Source: Dactylellina haptotyla
Taxonomy: Eukaryota; Ascomycota; Orbiliomycetes; Orbiliales; Orbiliaceae
Length of the DNA stretch: 64,000 nt
Assembly (NCBI GenBank): GCA_031310005.1
Contig: CM062380.1
Location: 682,001-746,000 of the forward strand
Reading direction: 5' to 3'
This document shows, one piece after another, positions 56,852-64,000 of this stretch. The position numbers were made by a program, and so were the translations under genes. Below the pieces are notes generated by a model. The model was not told the DNA's origin. It saw only the letters and a program-made list of their open reading frames with translations, and ran no database searches. Numbering within the stretch: position 1 is the stretch's first letter; each line of letters opens with the position of its first letter.

Positions 56852-57361
56852 ATGGGTCCAGACTATTTCCCAGATTTCCGGATCCACCAGTCCCAGTACC
56901 CCTGTCGTCTCTATCGCATTCGCCTCCCGAGTCGCTCAGCGACATCATATAAGAATGGAGATGGGTTTAGGTGCACCGCTACTAATGACTATGATCCTGA
57001 CATCAATATCCGAAACTATGACGATATGTACTACTCCTTCCGACACCATCTCAATTGGTTTTCTAAAACCCGAACTCATTTTATTTCCATGTTTGGTACG
57101 GAATCGCATGCGGTCAACTGGGCTCGAGATCACCTTCGTAAAAATCCTGGTGAAAAGGCTTTCATAGTTGAAATCGATCCCAGTAATATCACGAACCGCT
57201 TTGGTAGAAGCCTTCCTCTTTTTAGTGTGGGCGATATCATTGAGGAATATCCCGAGTTCCTTCCGCGCAGGGTCGAAGAAAGTTGGGTGGACGACGAATT
57301 TGTCGCCCTTTGGCGAGTCCCGAACAAAGCTATTATGGATTTCTCTCAAGTCTTGCTTTGA
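56852..57361 (+). CDS. DUF7587-like fungal protein
   Basis: The frame opens at TTG 56825 but the first ATG is 56852 (MGPDYFPDF), giving 169 aa in one exon. The pattern CRLYRIRLPSRSATSYKNGD, then HLNWFSKTRTHFISMFGTES, AVNWARDHL, AFIVEIDPSNI and EFVALWRVPNKAIM follows the fungal DUF7587 family (YRv...S...y....GF, W...pt.FIS.f....A..WA, v..Id, yl..h.IP). The layout of an N-terminal YR(I/V), a middle S-containing strand and a late E resembles ADP-ribosyltransferase folds, but I cannot confirm a catalytic triad. Function unknown. Confidence 0.7.
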   Translation: MGPDYFPDFRIHQSQYPCRLYRIRLPSRSATSYKNGDGFRCTATNDYDPDINIRNYDDMYYSFRHHLNWFSKTRTHFISMFGTESHAVNWARDHLRKNPGEKAFIVEIDPSNITNRFGRSLPLFSVGDIIEEYPEFLPRRVEESWVDDEFVALWRVPNKAIMDFSQVLL

Positions 57362-58864
57362 GAACTTCAGATATGCCGAAATTGATGCGGAATCTATTTG
57401 TCTCATGGGGAGCTATCGACTTCGGGAGCTCGTTAATAAGAAGGATATCTTGGGGGTTTCTTCCTTATAATATTAGCTGCCTCCATGAATATACCTTCGA
57501 AGGCAAATATTATTATGTGGCCATGTGAAGCTCATTATATTGGTCTGTTGCTTCATTTTACTATCTATATTTGATTTATTTCAAAGCACTGTTCCTCACA
57601 ATGTTTTCAATATCCGAATTCTACCGCTTGACCGACTCAAATAGGTTGTCTTAATGACAGTGTAATTATGGAGTAGCTTGGCCACCGTTGGAGACTTGCT
57701 CGGATCTCATAGCTGCTAGTCGCCCTGGAAAATAACAGAAGCAATCTTGTAATTCACGCTGGTTTTGGTAGTTGTCAATGATTGAAAGCTTTGATAGTTT
57801 ATACTGAAAAATAATGGGTCCGTGACCTAAAATCAAAGCAATAAGACACACGAAAGAAAAAGCTGTTCTGTTAGAGGTAGAAAATTACGAAACACCCCAT
57901 TTAAATTCAAGTCTCAAATATATTTATATCCTTAAGGTTTTTGATATATTATAACCAATTATCATACACGATCTTGACTAGTAGGATATAGATGGTAAAC
58001 AAGGCACGGCCTGAGGAATGACCTTCACCGAGCATCTTTGAGGCTTCGTTGCAGTTTCAATACGTTTATATTCCTAGCACGGTTGGTCGTTCCTAGTATC
58101 GGTATAGTCTGACTTTTGAAAATAGTTATCAACTGCGACCACAGAACAATGAAAACAGGGCATCCCAGATATTTTGTAGACGTTATTTCATATGATTTTT
58201 TTTTTGTATTTTAAATGTCCATTCTTGGATAATACCATTTTAAGTTTTTTCGCTTAATTTCATTTCTTGGTGCCATTTTGGATCGTTTGCTTGATTTACG
58301 CTAACATCTTAAATATCCTCCAACCATCTAACTACTAGCCTACTTATCAAACATTAAACAAACAAACATATATTATACTCTTGGATATATACGCTTACGT
58401 GTATCCCGTACATATAGATGTTGTATTCCCCCGCTCTTTTGTGCTGTGCTGCCCGCCTTGCTTCAGATGGTCCAAGCATAGATTGGCGTAGACCTTGGCA
58501 TTGATTCCGCAAACCCCGCTGAATGCTGGTGAGACTGCATGAAGCTGTGCCACACAGGGCTGCGGGGTACCATTCCGCCAAAGGTTTATGCTTCTTAAGA
58601 AAAATCGAACCTACCGGGCATATATATATATATATATAGCGGAATCTATCGTAAGCTGTACCATTCCTCAAAATTCTACCCATTATTAAGAACTGCTGTC
58701 TTGCCATACTCTCTGCAGCCCTAACTTTTAGTGATTTTTTCTAGATTCCCCACTGCGAGGAATTCACATTGTTACAGATGGGAGCTTATATCGCCGTTCC
58801 GTAATCACCTCTTCATCTCGTATTTCGCAGTCGGCTTCGGATCACGGTTGGCAGATAACTCCTC
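57362..58864. other. AT-rich intergenic region upstream of the WD40 STAND gene
   Basis: No gene or RNA seen. Contains a (TA)9 run at 58621-58638. Confidence 0.45.
58621..58638. repeat. (TA)9 microsatellite
   Basis: Nine TA units about 230 bases upstream of the PNP/NACHT/WD40 gene. Confidence 0.85.
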
Positions 58865-61800
58865 ATGGATAGCCAGCTCGAAGCTGAAGACTACGCTCTA
58901 GCATGGATATGCGCCTTGCCCGTCGAGCTCACCGCTGCAATCGCCGTCCTGGACGAAATTAACCCCCGCTTGCCCCAGGATGAGCTCGACCACAACACGT
59001 ACGAGTTTGGCCGCATAGGCTCGCACAACATCATCATTGCCTGTCTGCCAGTCGGCGTCTATGGTCTGACTTCAGCCGCGAATGTTGCTTGCCACTTGCG
59101 CCGGAGCTTCCCGTCGATAACGGCCGCGTTGATGGTGGGCATCGCGGGTGGAGCGCCGGCACCGCGGAAGGATATCAGACTGGGCGATGTTGTCGTGGGC
59201 GAGCCCGTGCCAGGGTGCGGGGGGGTTTTGCAGTACGATTTTGGGAAGACTGTTCAAGCTGGGAGATTTGTTCAAACAGGGGTTGTCAACAAACCGCCAA
59301 AACTATTTCTTACGGCGCTGGCTAAGCTCAAATCCGAGTATCAATTGCAGCAGCGCAATGAGGTTCACGATATCGTAACACACTTGTTGGACAATAATGT
59401 TGTCCCCGAGGTATTCTCGCGGCCGCCGGGCGAGAGCGACCGTCTGTTCGAATCAGACTATGACCACGATGCTGAAAATGGAACCTGCGATCAATGCGCG
59501 GCGGACCGGGTGGTGGTGAGGGCACCCCGACTAGGCGATCAACCGCATATTCACTACGGACTGGTCGCGTCTGGCAACCAGGTCATGAAGAATGGGGTGA
59601 CGAGGGACCTGTTGGCCGGGGAGAAGGACGTGCTGTGCTTCGAGATGGAGGCCGCGGGCATCGTGGATGAACTGCCGTCCGTGGTTGTTCGAGGCGTTTG
59701 TGACTACGCCGACAGCCACAAGAACAAGGAGTGGCAGCCGTACGCGGCCTTATCCGCAGCAGCCTTTGCGAGGGCGCTCGTGCTTCGGTTGCCGGCAAAA
59801 GGTTAGAACAAACCCTAAACAATCATCTCAAGGTCGGCCATTGCTAATTCAATATCGAGAAACAGTGCGTCAGGAGGGCAGCCGACTGCCAAGGGTTCCT
59901 TTCAATCTGCCCGTTGCTGAAGACGCCATCTTTGGGAGCTACAGCGACCAAACCGAGCCAGAGTGTTTAGACGGAACCAGGGTGGACCTTCTGAAAGATA
60001 TAAGTCAGTGGTCAGAAAGCCCCCAGGAGAAAAGCATATTCTTCCTGGCCGGTATGGCAGGTACGGGCAAGTCCACCATCGCGCGGACGGTGGCCAAGAC
60101 CCTCACTCGGAAACGACAGCTCGCGGCGAGCTTTTTCTTCAAGAGAGGCGAAGTCGATCGCAGCGGCAGTAGACGGCTGTTCACTACCATCGCAAAGCAG
60201 CTCGCTAATCGTTACGATGGTGTCGCATCAAGAATTCAAAAAGCAATACAAACAGACCCAGACATTTACGAAAGAGCGCTCAGCGAGCAATTTGACAAGC
60301 TAGTCTTCAAGCCGCTCTCTGACATCAACATTCATTCTGTAGCTAGGCATCTCTCTACAGCAAGTTATTATTCCGCAGCTGAACCCCCCACGCTCGGTAT
60401 TCTTCCCGCGATCAAACCTGTTCCTTGTACGACGTTAACAAGGCCAGTGATCGTCGTACTAATCGATGCGCTGGATGAGTGTGACGGATCAGAAGATGTA
60501 AAAATTGTCATCCATCTACTCGCTCGGCTCAAGGATCTGAAACCGGTGGACTTGCGGGTCTTTCTGACAAGCCGGCCGGACCTACCAATCCGGCCTGCAT
60601 TCAAGAGACTCCCAACGGGTGTGTATAAAGACATCATACTACAGGAAGTGCCGAAGATCGAGCACGACATATCGCTGTTTCTTCAGCATGAGCTGTACAA
60701 GATAGGAGATGAGCATGAGCTCTCCGACATGGACGAATATTCCCCCCCACAAAAATGGCCTGGCGACGAGAGGCTTCAGAAACTAGCCGAAATGGCCAGG
60801 CCTCTGTTCATCTACGCCGCAACCCTTTGTCGATTCATCGGTGACGATTACGAAGACCCCGAAGAGCAACTTCGAGAAATCATCGGCTATAAAAGCAATC
60901 GCCACCTGTCACAGCTGCAAAAGACGTATCTCCCGGTTTTAAATAAGCTGCTCGCCGGTCGAAACGAGACAGAAAAGACGCGACTGATCGACGAATTCAA
61001 GAAAATCGTAGGCACCATTGTAAATCTCGCCAGTCCGCTCTCCGCGCCAGGTCTAGCAGCTCTATTGTGCATTCCACCAAACGTGGTCAATAGCAGGCTG
61101 CGGCCGTTACATTCCGTTATCGTTGTGCCCGAGAATACCCGCGCCCCGATTCGCACACTTCATCTGTCGTTTCGCGATTTTCTCATAGATCGTTCGCTTC
61201 GTGGGGAGAGCCCGTTCTGGGTGGACGAAAAGGAATCGCATCGAATAATCAGCGAACAATGCATCAAGCGAATGTCCGGACCCGACGGGTTAAAGAGGGA
61301 CGTATGCAATCTACTCCAGCCCGGGAAGCTCAGATCGGAAATTGACGATAGTACGATTCAAAAACATCTACCAACAGAGCTCCAGTATGCTTGTAGGTTC
61401 TGGGTATACCATATGGAGCAAAGCGGACAGACTCTCATCGACAACGGGCTAATTCATAGGTTTCTGCAAGAACACTTACTTCACTGGCTTGAGGCAGCCA
61501 GCTTGATCAACATCATGTCGGAAATATTGAAGGCAGTTGCCGTTTTAACGGAAGCAATAAGCGTAGGTATCGAAATTAAATGACTTTTGCACGAAGCAGA
61601 ACGAGAATGCTTACAAAATATATAGACAGAAAACGGCGAGGCATTGTCAGCGCTAGTGCGGGATGCGAGACGGTTCGTGGTCCGAAACCAGCAGATCATC
61701 AGCAAGGCGCCGCTGCAAACATACTACTCCGCAGTTGTGTTTGCGCCAAAGAGTAGTATTGTGCGAGGCCTGTTTGAGGCGCGGGGACAAATTGAGTGGG

Positions 61801-63515
61801 CGAAGCAGCTGCCACGAGTTCAAGATGAGTGGGACGGGCTGCTTCAACTGCTGCACGGCCATAAAGACTGGGTCAGAAGCGTGGCATTCTCGCCTAATGG
61901 TAAGACCGTAGCGTCAGCATCAGAAGACAATACGGTTAGGTTATGGGATACCGCCACTGGGCAGACATTTAACTCCCTGCTCCATACAGACTATGTCTAC
62001 AGCGTAGCGTTCTCGCCTGACGGTACGACGATAGCATCGGGATCATACGACACGAAGATTAGATTGTGGGATATCGCTACTGGGCAAGTTTTCAACTCCC
62101 TAGAGGGCCATACAGCTCGTGTTAATAGTGTGGCGTTCTCACCTGATGGTAAAACTGTGGCGTCGGCATCAGACGATAAAGCGATTAGATTGTGGGATAT
62201 TGCTACTGGGCAAATATTAAACTGTCTGCATGATCATACAGACTGTATCAATAGTGTGGCGTTCTCGCCCGACGGTAAGACCATAGCATCGGCATCCAAC
62301 GACAAGACGGTCCGGTTGTGGGATATCACTACTGGGAAAACATTTAACTCTTTGCTGCATATAAACTGGGTTAGAAGCGTGGCGTTCTCGCCTGACAGCA
62401 AGATCGTGGCGTCGGCATCAAACGATGAGACAGTCAGGTTGTGGGATGTCGCCACTGGACAAATATTGAGCTCCCTATCTGGTCATATAAGCTGTACTAA
62501 TAGTGTAGCCTTCTCACCTGACGGTAAGACAGTGGCGTCGGCATCAAATGATAAGACGGTTAGGTTGTGGGATCTCGCCACTGGGCAGATATCTGGCTCC
62601 CTGGACGGCCATACAGACTGCATTAGAAGCGTGGCGTTCTCGCTTGATGGTAAGACTGTGGCGTCGGCATCGTTAGATAAGACGATCAGGTTGTGGGATA
62701 TCGCTAGACAGACATTTAACTCTCTAGACGGCCATACACAGTGTGTTAGAAGCGTGGTATTCTCGCCTAATTGCAAGACTGTGGCGTCGGGATCAGACGA
62801 TAGGACGGTTAGATTGTGGGATGTCGCCACTGGGCAGACATTCAGCTCCCTGGATGGTCATACAGACTCGGTCAGAACTGTAGCATTCTCGCCTGATGGT
62901 AAGACCGTGGCGGCATCGGATGACAAGACGATCAGGTTGTGGGATATCGCTGGAAAAACATTTAACACCCTGGATGGTCATACAGGCTGGGTAAGAAGCG
63001 TAGCATTCTCGCCTGACAGTAAGACCGTGGCGTCTGCATCCGACGACACGACAGTCAGGTTGTGGGATATCGCTAGGCAAACATCTAACTCCCTACATGG
63101 CCATACAGGCTGGGTTAGAAACGTGGTGTTCTCGCCCGATGGCAAGACCGTGGCATCGGCATCGTACGACAAGACGGTCAAGCTGTGGGACGTTGCTACT
63201 GGCGCCGCCCTCGATACTCATCATACAGATAACAACCCTGGGGATCTTCGTTTCTCACCCGACGGTCGCTTTGTTTATACCTCCACTCAATCGTTTCCAA
63301 TCACCCACATCACAAGTGCGGCACTTGACGATGTCTTTGAGTACCAAGATCAGCGGCAAGATATCTTTGTTCAAGATGAATGGCTGGTAAAAGGCGCCCA
63401 AAAGCTAGTGTGGTTGCCGTCTAATTTCAGACCGCATTGCTTTGCCGTTGCTAAAAATACGATATGCTTGGGTCATGCCTCTGGTGGTGTCTCCTTTTTC
63501 ACGTTTCCTAAATAA
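58865..63515 (+). CDS. STAND/NLR-like protein: PNP_UDP phosphorylase-like, NACHT, WD40 repeats
   Basis: Three exons (58865-59801, 59866-61562, 61626-63515; introns 64 and 63 bases) give 1507 aa. Residues 1-310 form a nucleoside phosphorylase-like domain with MVGIAGGAPAPRKDIRLGDV, LCFEMEAAGIVDELP and VRGVCDYADSHKNKEW; the nucleoside-binding EMEAAG and DYAD motifs are intact, so activity is plausible. NACHT follows: FLAGMAGTGKSTIARTV (P-loop 375-382), VIVVLIDALDECDGSED and LRVFLTSRPDLPIR. A helical region has LHLSFRDFLIDRSLRGESPF and, after the second intron, RDARRFVVRNQQIISKAPLQ. The C-terminus is a WD40 array from about residue 950. This is the type of Podospora HET/NWD incompatibility genes, where WD repeats bind the non-self ligand. 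Role here inferred. Confidence 0.95.
61851..63220 (+). repeat. Array of 11 near-identical WD40 repeats (about 126 bases each)
   Basis: Eleven consecutive units follow (D/H)GHTxxVRSVAFSPDGKTV, ASASxDKTVRLWDxATGQ, then a short linker. They are highly alike in DNA and protein; two units have shortened ATGQ linkers (IARQT, IAGKT). Differences cluster after GH (KDW, TDY, TAR, TDC, INW, ISC, TQC, TDS, TGW) and in the S/D loop. A degenerate tail follows (DNNPGDLRFSPDGRFVY). Confidence 0.9.
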
Positions 63516-64000
63516 TTTATAATTTTATTAACAGAATCCATTACTTTTGAGCCTCAATTTTGAAGCGCTAAACGATTGATATATTGTTGTTTTGGGTATT
63601 GCCTAACACCCTTCTCTAATAAACGCATATTGTAGTTCTCCTGCTCTCATTAGATGCGACGGGTAAATACTATTATAAAATCTATAGACCTGTTCAAACA
63701 AAAGTCATAACAGTCACCATCTGTGGCCTGCCATTTATATAATTATGATCACCCACTTGATTCTCAGATTTCTGTCTTTGCAATCCACACCAGTCATTGG
63801 CAATATAGCCTTGTGTCTATCATATGATCGAATGTATTGTTGTTTGGTTTCTAACCTACATCATAATGATCAAGTTCTCACCATAAATGAATAACTCATA
63901 AACTGAGAAAGAAGACACGTTTTGAACTGTCACAGAAGTCCCTAACAGACTGACATGTTTTATTCTCATTTTGTTCCTTGTGGTTTCTTACCTAAAGTAT
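63516..64000. other. AT-rich 3' flank
   Basis: No gene or RNA seen to the window end. Confidence 0.45.

Noticed and set aside
62234-63181. Long minus-strand frames opposite the WD40 array
   Set aside because: They are periodic shadows of the repeated plus-strand codons and repeat with the same 126-base period.
1-64000. tRNA, rRNA, transposon or CRISPR signals
   Set aside because: I searched by eye for tRNA T-arm-like GGTTC stretches, terminal inverted repeats, transposase or polymerase domains and regular repeats and found none I could support.

Overview
The window is nuclear DNA of a filamentous ascomycete (Pezizomycotina). Many genes are interrupted by short introns of about 48-120 bases, usually with GTAAGT or GTACGT-like donors and CTAAC-like branch sites, and the housekeeping proteins have fungal forms (SF3B1/Hsh155, Sec66, Trm82, Wss1, Ptc7). 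Accessory families are typical of Pezizomycotina: a fungal rhodopsin-like 7-TM protein, an Egh16/DUF3129 secreted protein, a GT69 (CAP59-type) mannosyltransferase and NACHT-based STAND (NLR-like) proteins. The sequence does not fix the class. A DUF3129 gene would suit many lineages, including nematode-trapping Orbiliomycetes, but that is only a guess. I assigned exons by hand from reading frame, splice sites and family homology, and checked that the phases add up.

Layout. 1-12 kb: the tail of an unknown gene, a medium-chain dehydrogenase/reductase, SF3B1, a DEDDy 3'-5' exonuclease and a five-exon rhodopsin-like receptor. 12-27 kb is an accessory block: an Egh16-like secreted protein, a broken ORF, a HeLo-like/NACHT/ankyrin STAND gene (7 exons, about 1231 aa), a nucleotidyltransferase-like protein, and a DUF7708/NACHT STAND gene (8 exons, about 1649 aa). 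28-39 kb: a GT69 mannosyltransferase and a CorA-like transporter (convergent), a duplicated CxxC secreted protein, an F-box-like protein and a two-exon orphan. 39-49.4 kb is dense housekeeping: Wss1 protease, Trm82, Sec66, a 76-aa membrane protein, Ptc7 phosphatase and a GPATCH11 homologue. 50-57.4 kb: a single-pass surface protein, an orphan, a YbjQ-family protein and a DUF7587 protein, separated by long AT-rich gaps. 58.9-63.5 kb: a PNP/NACHT/WD40 STAND gene of about 1507 aa with 11 near-identical WD40 repeats.

The main biology is innate-immunity or incompatibility-like. Three STAND receptors carry three different N-terminal modules (HeLo-like, DUF7708, nucleoside phosphorylase) and two kinds of repeat sensor. 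Two of them share a 25-base micro-exon that encodes the Walker A P-loop and a second intron at a matching site, which suggests a common NACHT core with exchanged N-termini. A nucleotidyltransferase-like gene with a cationic N-terminus lies between these two. It is the best candidate here for an undescribed NLR partner, but that role is inferred from position only.
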